DNA of 64,000 nt from Actinoplanes sandaracinus (GTDB lineage Bacteria > Actinomycetota > Actinomycetes > Mycobacteriales > Micromonosporaceae). The stretch covers positions 62,001-126,000 of the forward strand of contig NZ_JASCTH010000010.1 of assembly GCF_030009775.1 (NCBI RefSeq), in the 5' to 3' direction. A program made the translations under genes and the position numbers. The notes beneath the pieces are model-generated. The model made no database searches. It worked only from the letters and a program-made list of their open reading frames with translations, and was not told the origin of the DNA. Below are positions 52,246-60,462 of this stretch, one piece after another; the first letter of the stretch is position 1, and every line of letters begins with the position of its first letter.

Positions 52246-53367
52246 TCATTCGCGGAGTGCACCGGCTGATGTGTAGGCCATGGCCTCGGTCTTGCCGGGT
52301 GTGACCGGAGCCGGACCTCGCAGCCGGGCGTGCACCATCAGTGCCCGGGCAAGGCAGGCGAGGGCCACGGTCGAGGCTATGGTCCGGACGATGTTCCAGT
52401 TGACCCAGACGTCCTCATATGCGGCGCGCACGGCGGCCGGGTCGGTGATCGCGTCGGCCGGCCCGGCAGCGGCGAGGGTCTCGTTGAGGGGCACGCTGAT
52501 GCCGAGCGTGACGGCGAACGCGGACGCGTAGGAGAAGAGGGCGGCGATCGCCCACGGCAGGACGGCTCTGGCGCCGCGGCGCAGATGCAGGACCACCGTG
52601 AGGGCAGTCAGTGGCAGGGCGCCGAAGAAGCTGGCCGCGAACCAGCCGTTGCGGACCGTCGCGTTGATCCACTGCATCGTGGTGATGAAGGTGCGGTCGT
52701 CCACCTCGGTCAATCCGATCATGACCGAGCAGGCGTAGGCGTAGAAGAAGCCGGCGATGAGTCCCATCACGACCGTGGCAGCGACCAAAATCGATGCGCC
52801 CGTGCGCGAACCTGCGGGCGATGGCGGACCCGAGGGCGAAGGCTGAAGCGGGCTCGAAGGTGGATTCGAAGAGGGATCCGGCGGCGGACCTGAGGGCGAA
52901 GGCTGAAGCGGGCTCGAAGGTGGATTCGAAGAGGGATCCGGCGGCGGACCTGAGGGCGAAGGCTGAAGCGGGCTCGAAGGTGGATTCGAAGAGGGATCCG
53001 GCGGCGGACCTGAGGGCGAAGGCTGAAGCGGGCTCGAAGGTGGATTCGAAGAGGGATCCGGCGGCGGACCTGAGGGCGAAGGCTGAAGCGGGCTCGAAGG
53101 TGGATTCGAAGAGGGATCCGGCGGCGGACCTGAGGGCGAAGGCTGAAGCGGGCTCGAAGGTGGATTCGAAGAGGGATCCGGCGGCGGACCTGAGGGCGAA
53201 GGCGGACCCGAGAGTGGGCCGGAGGGCGATGGCGGACCTGAGGGCGGAGGAGGTCCCGAGGGTGAAGGCGGACCGGAGAGCGAAGGCGGACCCGAGAGCG
53301 GAGCTGAGGGTGAAGGTGGAGCTGAGGGTGCCGGTGTCAGCGCGGGTGGAAGGGCGGGCGTGGGCAT
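52246..53367 (-). CDS. DUF1772-like four-helix membrane protein with a long proline/serine repeat arm
   Basis: 373 residues. Residues 1-185 are Pro/Ser/Gly-rich, with six identical 20-residue repeats at 61-180 (PPPDPSSNPPSSPLQPSPSG). The rest is a four-helix membrane domain like DUF1772/anthrone-oxygenase proteins: LVAATVVMGLIAGFFYAYACSVMIGL, then MQWINATVRNGWF, ALPLTALTVVLHLRRG and a late VWVNWNIVRTIAST. ATG 53367 has GGAGG 6 bases upstream. It is divergent from a TetR gene with a 45-bp composite palindrome between. The arm is not part of the usual family architecture. Confidence 0.83.
   Translation of the reverse strand: MPTPALPPALTPAPSAPPSPSAPLSGPPSLSGPPSPSGPPPPSGPPSPSGPLSGPPSPSGPPPDPSSNPPSSPLQPSPSGPPPDPSSNPPSSPLQPSPSGPPPDPSSNPPSSPLQPSPSGPPPDPSSNPPSSPLQPSPSGPPPDPSSNPPSSPLQPSPSGPPPDPSSNPPSSPLQPSPSGPPSPAGSRTGASILVAATVVMGLIAGFFYAYACSVMIGLTEVDDRTFITTMQWINATVRNGWFAASFFGALPLTALTVVLHLRRGARAVLPWAIAALFSYASAFAVTLGISVPLNETLAAAGPADAITDPAAVRAAYEDVWVNWNIVRTIASTVALACLARALMVHARLRGPAPVTPGKTEAMAYTSAGALRE
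52832..53202. repeat. 60-bp tandem array, about 6.2 copies
   Basis: Five consecutive 60-bp blocks (52861-53160) are identical, flanked by partial copies. The period is 20 codons and encodes the Pro/Ser arm of the DUF1772-like protein on the minus strand. The plus strand is also open (charged Lys/Arg/Ala/Asp repeats). Absence of any substitution between copies implies recent expansion or gene conversion. Confidence 0.95.
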
Positions 53368-53396
53368 GGCGAACCTCCGGGAAGGGCGGACGCTAA

Positions 53397-53441
53397 AATC
53401 GAACCAGCGAGTACGATTAAACCGTACCCGCCGGTTCGATT
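53397..53441. promoter_or_regulatory. 45-bp nested palindrome between DUF1772-like and TetR genes
   Basis: An outer 9-bp dyad (AATCGAACC at 53397-53405, GGTTCGATT at 53433-53441) and an inner 5-bp dyad (GTACG at 53411, CGTAC at 53423) share exactly the same centre, 53419. It sits in the divergent promoter region and is AT-richer than its surroundings. It probably holds the operator for the TetR protein and the -10/-35 elements of one or both genes. Confidence 0.65.
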
Positions 53442-53465
53442 AATTGCCAGACCCTTGGAGGCGCC

Positions 53466-54098
53466 TTGTCCGGTCCGACCCGTCGTGGCCGTCCCCGCGC
53501 CGGCGAGCAGGTGGCCCGCCGCCACGCCGCCCTCGATGCCGCTCTCGCCGAACTGGTCGCGCACGGTCCCGAGCGCACCACCATGCAGTCCGTCGCCGTC
53601 CGCGCCGGTTGCTCCAAGGAGAGCCTCTATGCCTGGTTCGCCAACCGTGACGGGCTCCTCGCCGCACTGGTTGAACGGCAGTCCGAGCAGGTCAACACAG
53701 CGGTGTCGGCGGCGCTGACCGGTGCGGCACCGCCCCGCGAGACCCTGACCGCGATAGCTGAGAACCTCCTTCGATTGCTCACCAGCGAGACGTCGCTGGC
53801 GCTGAACCGGGCGGCGATGACCTCGACCGACCTCGCCGCACTGCTGCTGCGGCACGGCCGGCACACCACGGGCCCCCTGATCGAGGCGTTCCTGAGCCGG
53901 CTGGCCGACCAGGGGGAGCTTCGCGTCGACGACCCGGCCGACGCGTTCCAGTTGTTCTACGGGCTGGTGGTCCGCGACGTACAGATCAGGGCTCTGCTCG
54001 GTGAGGCGCCCGCCGCCGGGGACGCCCGTGCCGCCGCGAGGGTGGCGGTCGACCGCTTCCTCACCCTGCTTGCCCACCGGCCGGCTGACAGCGGTTAG
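53466..54098 (+). CDS. TetR-family transcriptional regulator
   Basis: 210 residues with a TetR HTH (about 18-62: RRHAALDAALAELVAHGPERTTMQSVAVRAGCSKESLYAWFANRDGLLAAL) and a C-terminal TetR_C domain of the AcrR-like type (LNRAAMTSTDLAALLLRHGR...GLVVRDVQIRALLGE). The start is TTG 53466, with GGAGG 4 bases upstream. It most likely represses the divergent DUF1772-like gene and itself via the nested palindrome. Confidence 0.88.
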   Translation: MSGPTRRGRPRAGEQVARRHAALDAALAELVAHGPERTTMQSVAVRAGCSKESLYAWFANRDGLLAALVERQSEQVNTAVSAALTGAAPPRETLTAIAENLLRLLTSETSLALNRAAMTSTDLAALLLRHGRHTTGPLIEAFLSRLADQGELRVDDPADAFQLFYGLVVRDVQIRALLGEAPAAGDARAAARVAVDRFLTLLAHRPADSG

Positions 54099-54113
54099 AA
54101 GTGCGGACGGCGG

Positions 54114-54598
54114 TTAGAAGTCCAGTTCCGCGACGGGCCGCCATTCCACGGCCCCGCTGGTCGCCGTCGCGCAGGTCCGCATCGAGGTTTCTCCGCAGGT
54201 GTCGTCGTCGAGGGGTGAGTGCGGGGTTCGGGAACGCCGGGAGGCCGGCCCCGGCCGGCTCCTCGGAGCTCGGGGGCTCGCCCAGGGCGCGCCGGCCTTC
54301 GATGCCCATCCACCGGTCGCTGAGAGCCGTGGCGGTCGAAAGCGGCCGGCATTCGGGTGGCCGTCGCAGACCCTGAAAGTGGCCGGGTATCCGGGTGGCC
54401 GGCGCAGGGCCCTGAAAATGGCCGGCATTCGGGCGGCAGGCATAGGACCGCGTCGGTCGTGCCGTCCGCGAGCAGCCACCCCTGCCGCAGATCCTCGGGC
54501 AGCGGCATGCCGGCCTCGCGGTCGGCATGGGCGATCGCCCGCGGACTCGCCGGCGGCGCGATGTGCGGGATCGCCTGCGGCGCGTCACCGACAGTCAC
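54114..54598 (-). pseudogene. Remnant of a SMI1/KNR4-like gene
   Basis: One frame from 54598 gives PPASPRAIAHADREAGMPLPEDLRQGWLLADGTTDAV, the typical N-terminal SMI1/KNR4 pattern. The C-terminal pattern (LDDDTCGE...GAVEWRPVAELDF, ending 54114) and a middle piece (ALSDRWMGIEG) lie in different frames. The region between contains a duplicated ~36-bp segment (around 54350-54430) that disrupts the frame. SMI1/KNR4 proteins often act as immunity proteins in toxin loci. Gene death is inferred from frame changes. Confidence 0.45.
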
Positions 54599-54819
54599 CG
54601 ACGGTCACCGAAGGCTGCGTGTCAGGAGTCCTCCACGCTTGCCGCCATGAAACGATTCTGCGGCGCGCGGCCGCGAGGCGCGGTGCGGCCAGCAGTATCT
54701 GGGCTGGTCGTCGCGGGGGTGCGCGCGGTGAGGGACGACATTCAGGCGCGGGGGGCTCCTCGGCCGGGAGTTCGACACGGCTGGCGCTTTCGGCGCGAGT
54801 CTCGCAGCCCTGCCCAGCC

Positions 54820-54903
54820 GCCGAAGCAGCCCGTCCGGCCGCCGAAGCAGCCCGTCCGGCCGCCGAAGCAGCCCCGTCCGGCCGCCGAAGGAGGGCCGTC
54901 CGG
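54820..54903. repeat. 21-bp tandem repeats, about four copies
   Basis: GCCGAAGCAGCCCGTCCGGC-type units begin at 54820, 54841 and 54862 (the third is 22 bp), with a degenerate fourth at 54884. They lie in the gene-poor stretch 54600-54994, where I see no supported gene. Confidence 0.8.
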
Positions 54904-54994
54904 AGGGACGTGCCACCCTCGATATTCGTCAGTGTGGTGATCCACACCCGGTCCGGGACTGCGCTGGCTTTTTGGTACCGCTAACATCCCCGCC

Positions 54995-55582
54995 GTGATC
55001 TACACTGTACGGCCCGTGATCGCCGTCACACTGCTCAGCGTCGCCCTGCTCAGCGCCTGCGACAGTGGCGACTCGAAGGGCCCGGACGCGAGCTCCAGTT
55101 CCAGTTCCAGCGCGAAGCCTCGCTGGCAGAAACTGGCCGCCGAATGTCCGGCGTTCGCCGGCGACGCCGCCACCGGCGTCGAGCCTGTCGACAAAGCGTT
55201 CCGCCCGTTCAACGGCAAGAAGCTCTACGCCGTGGGCTGCGACTACCGGGCCAGCGAGTCCCGCGGGTGGAAGGTCATGCTCAACGTGACCCTCTACCGG
55301 ACCCCGGTCGGGGAACGGACGCCCGATGCGCTCGCCGCGCGGGAACTGGACCGGAACCGGCGCGCCGCCGAGCAGTACGCGACCGAGGGTGCCAAGAGCG
55401 AGGTGGTGACGGGTGTCGGCGACAGCGCCTTCGCCCGTCTGGTGCCCGGCCGTGGCGTGCGTGTGTACGTGCAGACCGCCAACGCCATGGTCCAGCTCGA
55501 TTACGCCGACCCAGGCGACAGCCGCAAGGCGCTCGCCAAGGCCACCGACCTGACCCGGCAGACGCTCAGCGTCCTGCGCTGA
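54995..55582 (+). CDS. Secreted lipoprotein of unknown function
   Basis: 195 residues. Signal peptide with lipobox LLSAC (Cys about 22), a poly-Ser linker, then a single globular domain with two Cys (AAECPAF and AVGCDYR) and VVTGVGDSAFARLVPGRGVRVYVQTANAMVQLDYA. This resembles the DUF3558-like actinobacterial lipoproteins, whose role is unknown. GTG 54995 and GTG 55016 are both possible starts. The 3' end overlaps the opposing TetR gene by 17 bp. Confidence 0.78.
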   Translation: MIYTVRPVIAVTLLSVALLSACDSGDSKGPDASSSSSSSAKPRWQKLAAECPAFAGDAATGVEPVDKAFRPFNGKKLYAVGCDYRASESRGWKVMLNVTLYRTPVGERTPDALAARELDRNRRAAEQYATEGAKSEVVTGVGDSAFARLVPGRGVRVYVQTANAMVQLDYADPGDSRKALAKATDLTRQTLSVLR

Positions 55583-56159
55583 CCAGCATCGGCCACAGGA
55601 TGTCGTCAACGACGTGGGCCACCCACGCCTCGTCGAGGGGGTGGCCGGTCAGCAGCAGCCGGTGCCACAGCAGCGCCTTGCACACCTCGACGACGGCGGC
55701 CGCGTTCGGGCCGGGGAGCAGCTCGCCCCGGCCCACGGCCCGCTCGAAGACGATCCCCACATCGGCGGTCCCGGTCGCCAGGACGTGGTCGTTCAGGAGC
55801 CGGCCCAGGGCGGGATCGGACCGGATCGCCCCCAGCAGGCTCAGCACGATCGGGTGCTTGCGCTCGTAGAGGCGGCAGAACGTGTCGAGGGCGGCGATCA
55901 GGTCACCGCGCAGCGAGCCGGTGTCGGGCAGGGGTGGGTGCTCCACCATCAGGCCGTGCAGCGCGGCTGACACCATGTCGGGCTTGCCGGACCATCGGCG
56001 GTAGATGGTCGCCTTGCTGGCCCGGGCCCGCCGGGCCACCTCGTCGATGGACAGCCGGTCATAGCCGACCTCGGTCAGCAGATCACGGACAGTGGAGAGG
56101 ATGGCCTGCTCCCGGCCCGGGTCCAGCCGGTATTGGGTCGTGGCCGGTGATCGCGCCAT
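55566..56159 (-). CDS. TetR-family transcriptional regulator
   Basis: 197 residues with a TetR HTH (about 16-61: REQAILSTVRDLLTEVGYDRLSIDEVARRARASKATIYRRWSGKPDMV) and a TetR_C domain (HPIVLSLLGAIRSDPALGRLLNDH). It lies 19 bp downstream of the SDR gene on the same strand, an SDR-TetR operon probably autoregulated from the palindrome upstream of the SDR gene. Confidence 0.91.
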   Translation of the reverse strand: MARSPATTQYRLDPGREQAILSTVRDLLTEVGYDRLSIDEVARRARASKATIYRRWSGKPDMVSAALHGLMVEHPPLPDTGSLRGDLIAALDTFCRLYERKHPIVLSLLGAIRSDPALGRLLNDHVLATGTADVGIVFERAVGRGELLPGPNAAAVVEVCKALLWHRLLLTGHPLDEAWVAHVVDDILWPMLVSAGR

Positions 56160-56178
56160 CCGGCCCTCCGCGTGAACG

Positions 56179-57030
56179 TCACTGTGCTCCGGCGAAAGTA
56201 CCGTATCGCACCCCGGTCAGGTCCTCGGAGATCGCCCACAGCCGCCGGGCGTCGTCCTCGTCACGGCCGCGGCCGGACACCTCGACCCGCGTCGGGTACC
56301 CGCGGCGCTCGGCGATGCCGTCCGGACCGTACGCCTCCCCGGTCGTGACCTCCGGATGGGTCGCGGCATGGAGCGAGGGGAGCGCGCCGGCCGCGGCGGA
56401 CTGCGCCGACAGGCGCGCGAGAGCGATGAGCGCCGCCCGCACCGGGCTGGGCGTCCGGGCGAGCCCGGTGTGCGCGACGCCGGGATGGGCGAGAACGCTG
56501 GTCAGCGGCGTGCGGCGACCCAGTTCGAGGGCGAAGAGCACATTGGCCAGCTTGGACTGGGCGTAGGCGCCCAACTGCCGGTAGCGACGGTCACCCATCA
56601 GGTCGTCGAAGTCGATCCGTCCGCGTTTATGCAGGCTGCTGGTGACGGTGACCACCCGGGCGCCCACCGGCAGCACCGGCAGCAGCAGGCCGGTGAGCGC
56701 GAAGTGGCCGAGGTGGTTCACCCCGAACTGGCGCTCGAAGCCGTCCGCGGTCAGCTCCCGTCGCGGCACGGCCATCACCCCGGCGTTGTTCACCAGCAGG
56801 TCCAACCGGTCGTGCGCCTCGAGGAACCGCTGCGTGAACCGCCGGACCGAGCCGAGGTCGGCGAGATCGAGCTCCTGCCAGGCGGCCTTCGGGATGCGGG
56901 CCGCGGCCGCCTCGCCACGGTCTCGCTCCCGGGAGGCGACGACCACTCTCATGCCCTGTCTCGCCAGCTCCAGCGCCGTGTGGAAGCCGATGCCGCCGGA
57001 CGCTCCGGTGATGATCGCGATGCCCGCCAT
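56179..57030 (-). CDS. Short-chain dehydrogenase/reductase
   Basis: 283 residues. The nucleotide-binding TGASGGIGFHTAL is at about 8-20, NNAG at about 85-88, and catalytic Tyr/Lys in YAQSK (about 151-155) with VTSS Ser upstream. It resembles the retinol-dehydrogenase/WWOX-like SDRs. NADP(H) use is suggested by VASRERDRG (basic residues after strand 2). ATG 57030. Co-transcribed with the following TetR regulator. Confidence 0.92.
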   Translation of the reverse strand: MAGIAIITGASGGIGFHTALELARQGMRVVVASRERDRGEAAAARIPKAAWQELDLADLGSVRRFTQRFLEAHDRLDLLVNNAGVMAVPRRELTADGFERQFGVNHLGHFALTGLLLPVLPVGARVVTVTSSLHKRGRIDFDDLMGDRRYRQLGAYAQSKLANVLFALELGRRTPLTSVLAHPGVAHTGLARTPSPVRAALIALARLSAQSAAAGALPSLHAATHPEVTTGEAYGPDGIAERRGYPTRVEVSGRGRDEDDARRLWAISEDLTGVRYGTFAGAQ

Positions 57031-57050
57031 GTCTTCTCCCGACCGAGGTG

Positions 57051-57073
57051 GTGTACGAAACGGTACCGTACAC
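57051..57073. promoter_or_regulatory. Palindrome upstream of the SDR-TetR operon
   Basis: GTGTACG (57051-57057) and CGTACAC (57067-57073) form a perfect 7-bp inverted repeat. Inside it is ACGGTACCGT (57059-57068), itself a perfect palindrome. It starts 21 bp before the SDR start, a plausible TetR operator. Confidence 0.6.
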
Positions 57074-57386
57074 CGAGCGCTGGCGTCCGTCGATAGACGC
57101 GACCCGCCACGGACCGGCCGGGCAGCTCGGTGAGCGGAATCAGGACGGCGGGAACGGCCGCCCAGCGCGGAACGGGCGTCTTCTGTGGAATCTCCATGCC
57201 CCGAGTCTTTCCGCAGGCACCCCAGGGCATATGCCGGACCACCCGGATTGCCGCCGCGCGGGGGTGCCGATCGGCGCGGTCCACAGTCGGCTCCGGCATC
57301 CCTCGGCAGCCTTCCCCGCGCCCGGTTACTCCCGGGTAAATCGATGTTAGTCTCCGTGTGCGGTGATGTCTGACGGGGGAGATGCG

Positions 57387-58772
57387 GTGTCGCAACGTCT
57401 GTCGCGCCTGCTGGGCGCAGTTCTGGTGGCGACTCTGGTCGCCCTGTTCCCTTCGGTGCCGGCCTCCGCCGCCACCACGAAGATCATGATCGTCGGTGAC
57501 TCCATCAGTCAGGGGGCCGAAGGCGACTACACCTGGCGCTACCGGTTCGCGCAGCACCTGGCCTCGTCCGGCGTCGCCGCCGACTTCGTCGGCCCGTGGA
57601 CCGGCACCCGGGTCCTCGACGCCGACCACGCCAACCCGATGGTGTCGCACTCGGGCGCCTACCGGCCCGGCATCAGCTTCGACAGCGCCAACCTCGCCCA
57701 GTGGGGCTGGCGGATGGACCAGGCCAAGGACGTGATCGGCGCCAACGTCAGCGGCCACACGCCCGACTACCTGCTGGTCGAGCTCGGCTTCAACGACCTC
57801 GGCTGGGGAGTCAGCGACGCGCCCGGGCTGATCAGCCACTTCGAGACGTTCGTCGCCAACGCCCGCGCCGCCAAGCCGAACATCCGGATCGTCATCGGGA
57901 ACGTGCCGCACCGCACCCCGCTCGACGTCAACCCCGGACTTCCGGCCCTGATCTCGCAGTACAACGCGCTCCTCGCGGCCCGGGTGCCGCAACTGTCCAC
58001 GAGCGCCTCGCCGATCGTGCTGGCCGACATCGACGGCCCGTTCAACGAGAACACCGACACCTACGACGGACTGCACCCCAACGTGCGTGGCGAATACGTC
58101 ATCGCCAAGGCCTTCGCCGACCGGGTCTCCGGCAGCTTCGGGCTCGGCGGGGCGTACGGCGCGATCCCCACGTCGCTGCCCGCCGGGCTGACCCCGGCCG
58201 CACCCACGTCGATCACCGCCGTCCGAGTCGCCGACAAGCTGAAGGTGAGCTGGTCGCACTCGTTCGGGGCCACCGGGTACCAGTTCTGGAAACGGGACGT
58301 GACCACGGGCGGCGCCTGGGAGAAAGGCCTGTACGAGATCGGCGCGGACAGTTGGACCGACGACTGGCTGCCGGCCGGGCACCGCATGGAGTACCAGGTG
58401 CGGGCCACCCGTGGCTCGTCCTGGACGAGCCCGGCGTCGCCCACCGCGTCGGCGGTCGTGCGGCCCATGCCCGACGTGCCGAACGTGACGGTCGTGGCGA
58501 ACCCCGACCGGCCGTACACCCTGACCGTCCGGTGGAGCGCCGTCGCGGACGCGCACGATTACCACGTCTACGCGGCGCCCGGCTGCGACTCGACCGTGCC
58601 GGCGCCCAGCGCCTTCACCGAACAGCAGTGGGGGCTCGCCGGGAAGACCAGCTGGACCCAGGAACTGGTCTTCGAGCAGTGCCGCAACTACAAGGTCGTG
58701 GCGTCCCGCTGGGGTGGGCACGGCTCTCTCGCCACGGCTACGACGGTCCGGGCGTACCCGTACCGGACGTAG
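57387..58772 (+). CDS. Secreted SGNH/GDSL-family hydrolase with C-terminal fibronectin-like region
   Basis: 461 residues. Signal peptide (LSRLLGAVLVATLVALFPSVPASA), SGNH block I VGDSIS (nucleophile Ser about 39), block III GFNDLG, and block V DGLHPN with catalytic Asp/His. From about 275 on there are two fibronectin type III-like domains (PTSITAVRVADKLKVSWSHS..., NVTVVANPDRPYTLTVRWS). It likely deacylates cell-wall or plant polysaccharides outside the cell. GTG 57387 has GGGGGAG 5 bases upstream and is preferred over ATG 57366. Confidence 0.87.
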   Translation: MSQRLSRLLGAVLVATLVALFPSVPASAATTKIMIVGDSISQGAEGDYTWRYRFAQHLASSGVAADFVGPWTGTRVLDADHANPMVSHSGAYRPGISFDSANLAQWGWRMDQAKDVIGANVSGHTPDYLLVELGFNDLGWGVSDAPGLISHFETFVANARAAKPNIRIVIGNVPHRTPLDVNPGLPALISQYNALLAARVPQLSTSASPIVLADIDGPFNENTDTYDGLHPNVRGEYVIAKAFADRVSGSFGLGGAYGAIPTSLPAGLTPAAPTSITAVRVADKLKVSWSHSFGATGYQFWKRDVTTGGAWEKGLYEIGADSWTDDWLPAGHRMEYQVRATRGSSWTSPASPTASAVVRPMPDVPNVTVVANPDRPYTLTVRWSAVADAHDYHVYAAPGCDSTVPAPSAFTEQQWGLAGKTSWTQELVFEQCRNYKVVASRWGGHGSLATATTVRAYPYRT

Positions 58773-58800
58773 GCGCGCCCCGAGAGCCGCCATCCGCCCG

Positions 58801-58976
58801 GCCGTAGCCCAGCTCGGGGGTGCCGGGGCTACGGCTGGCTCGCCGCCCGTCCAGCCGTAGCTCGGCCGGGGGTCGCCGGGGCCATTGCGTGGCTCGGCTA
58901 CGGCCGGACCGTCAGGGACCGTTCGGCCGTAGCGCAGCCCGGTCACGGAAGGGCGGAGACGTTGGCGGGCTACGGC
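58801..58976. repeat. Six alternating GCCGTAGC/GCTACGGC elements
   Basis: GCCGTAGC at 58801, 58854 and 58926 alternates with its reverse complement at 58828, 58897 and 58969. The first pair extends to a perfect 10-bp stem (GCCGTAGCCC...GGGCTACGGC). They fill the gap between the hydrolase gene and the convergent CGNR gene and could form nested hairpins, perhaps ending transcription from both sides. Confidence 0.75.
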
Positions 58977-58996
58977 CGGGGGCGCGGGGTGTGGCG

Positions 58997-59662
58997 TCAG
59001 GGCTGGGCGGGGTGGTGGCGCTGGTAGTGGCGGGCGGCCCGGGCACGATTGCCGCACGACGCCTTGCAGAACTCCTGCCGGCCGTGCTCGCGAACGAAGT
59101 AGCGGACGCAACGCGGCGCGGAACAGGCGCGCAGGTTCGCGCGGTGCGGACCGGTCAGGAAGGCGATCGCCGCGCGGGCCAGGGCGCCGGTCAGGGCCGC
59201 CTCCGGCGTCGACGGCGCGGTGACGGTTCTGGCGAGCGGTTCGGTTTCGGTCGACTCCCATTCCAGTTCGAGGGTCACCGGTACGGCGGAGGCCGCACCG
59301 TTGACCCGTCGCAGCGCCTCGTCGAGGGGGAGGAGACGGCCGGCGTCGGCTCTGCTGGGTGGGGTGGGGCTTACGGCGTACCCGAAAAGGCTCCGGATCG
59401 CCGCACGCAGACCGAGGACCGCACGGTGGGATGCCTCGTCGGCGTCGAAGTCGCCCGCCCAGCCCTCGGCCCGGTCGGTGAGGGAGCCGTCGGGCCGGTC
59501 CCCGGCCCGGTCGCCGAGCAGGGCGGCGCGGTCGTTGAACAGGGCGGCTCGGTCGCGCACCCATGCGGTGAGGGCGGCAGGTGAGGTGAGGTCGTCGGCG
59601 ACGCCGCCGTGCCCGTCGTGATGGATGGTGCCCGCCAGCTCGAACGCCAGGTCGGAGATCAC
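58997..59662 (-). CDS. CGNR zinc-finger regulator (ABATE-domain type)
   Basis: 221 residues. The N-terminal part is the all-helical ABATE-like stress domain; the C-terminal CGNR finger reads RACSAPRCVRYFVREHGRQEFCKASCGNRARAARHYQRH, with four zinc Cys and the CGNR tetrad. Such proteins are presumed DNA-binding regulators. GTG 59662 is the start. It is divergent from the phosphodiesterase gene and may control it. Confidence 0.89.
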   Translation of the reverse strand: MISDLAFELAGTIHHDGHGGVADDLTSPAALTAWVRDRAALFNDRAALLGDRAGDRPDGSLTDRAEGWAGDFDADEASHRAVLGLRAAIRSLFGYAVSPTPPSRADAGRLLPLDEALRRVNGAASAVPVTLELEWESTETEPLARTVTAPSTPEAALTGALARAAIAFLTGPHRANLRACSAPRCVRYFVREHGRQEFCKASCGNRARAARHYQRHHPAQP

Positions 59663-59724
59663 GTGATGAGACTACCGCCCGCCCGCCTAACGGAAAACGT
59701 GTACTTTGCCGTTAGATTGATGTG

Positions 59725-60462
59725 ATGGGAGACCCCGTGGTTCTGCTGGCTCAGATCAGTGACCTGCACCTCGACGGCACGGCGCGCACCAGTGAGCGGG
59801 CCGCCCGCACCGTCGGCTATCTGCGTTCGCTGCCGCGGCCACCGGACGCGCTGCTCGTCACCGGCGACGTCGCCGACCATGCGGCCGTCGCCGAGTACGA
59901 GGAGGCGGCGAAACTCCTCGACCTGCCGTTCCCGGTGCTCACCGCGCCCGGCAACCATGACCGGCGTGGCCCCTGGCGCGAGGTGCTGCTCCGCGAGACG
60001 GCCGCGGAGACCCCGGTCAACCGTGCCGCCGACATCGGCGGGATCAGCATCCTGATGTGCGACTCCACCATTCCCGGTGCGGACGACGGACTGCTCGCCC
60101 CGGAGACCCTCGACTGGATCGAGGCGACCCTCACCGGCCGGCCCGCGGTGCTGGCCTTCCACCATCCGCCGGTGGACGTGCACCATCCGCTGCCCGACTC
60201 GTACCCCCTCGGCGGCCGCCCCGCGCTGGCCGCCCTCCTCGACCGGCACCCGCAGGTCATCGCCCTGATCACCGGCCACGCCCATACCGCGGCCGCCGCG
60301 ACCTTCGCCGGCCGCCCGGTGATCGTCGGGCCGGCCGTCACCTGGACGCTGCGGATGCCCTGGGAGGGCCGGGAGATCGCCGACCTCGGCCAGCCACCGG
60401 GTGTCGCCTTCCACCTCGTCCACGAGCGGAGCATCGTGACGCACTTCCGTAACGTCCTGTGA
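59725..60462 (+). CDS. Calcineurin-like metallophosphoesterase (CpdA-like)
   Basis: 245 residues with the five metallophosphoesterase blocks in order: ISDLHLD, VTGDVADH, APGNHDRR, FHHPPVDV and ITGHAHTA. These supply the di-metal ligands of class III cyclic-nucleotide phosphodiesterases such as CpdA/Rv0805. ATG 59725 (GTG 59722 just before). Overlaps the LysE-type gene by 4 bases. Confidence 0.9.
   Translation: MGDPVVLLAQISDLHLDGTARTSERAARTVGYLRSLPRPPDALLVTGDVADHAAVAEYEEAAKLLDLPFPVLTAPGNHDRRGPWREVLLRETAAETPVNRAADIGGISILMCDSTIPGADDGLLAPETLDWIEATLTGRPAVLAFHHPPVDVHHPLPDSYPLGGRPALAALLDRHPQVIALITGHAHTAAAATFAGRPVIVGPAVTWTLRMPWEGREIADLGQPPGVAFHLVHERSIVTHFRNVL

Noticed and set aside
52832..53202. CRISPR-like regular repeat
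   Set aside because: The 60-bp units are directly contiguous with no variable spacers, and no cas gene is nearby.
52794..53396. Plus-strand open frame of 200 codons with Lys/Arg/Ala/Asp repeats
   Set aside because: It exists because the 60-bp array is open on both strands. The minus frame continues into a real membrane domain and has a good ribosome-binding site, the plus frame does not.
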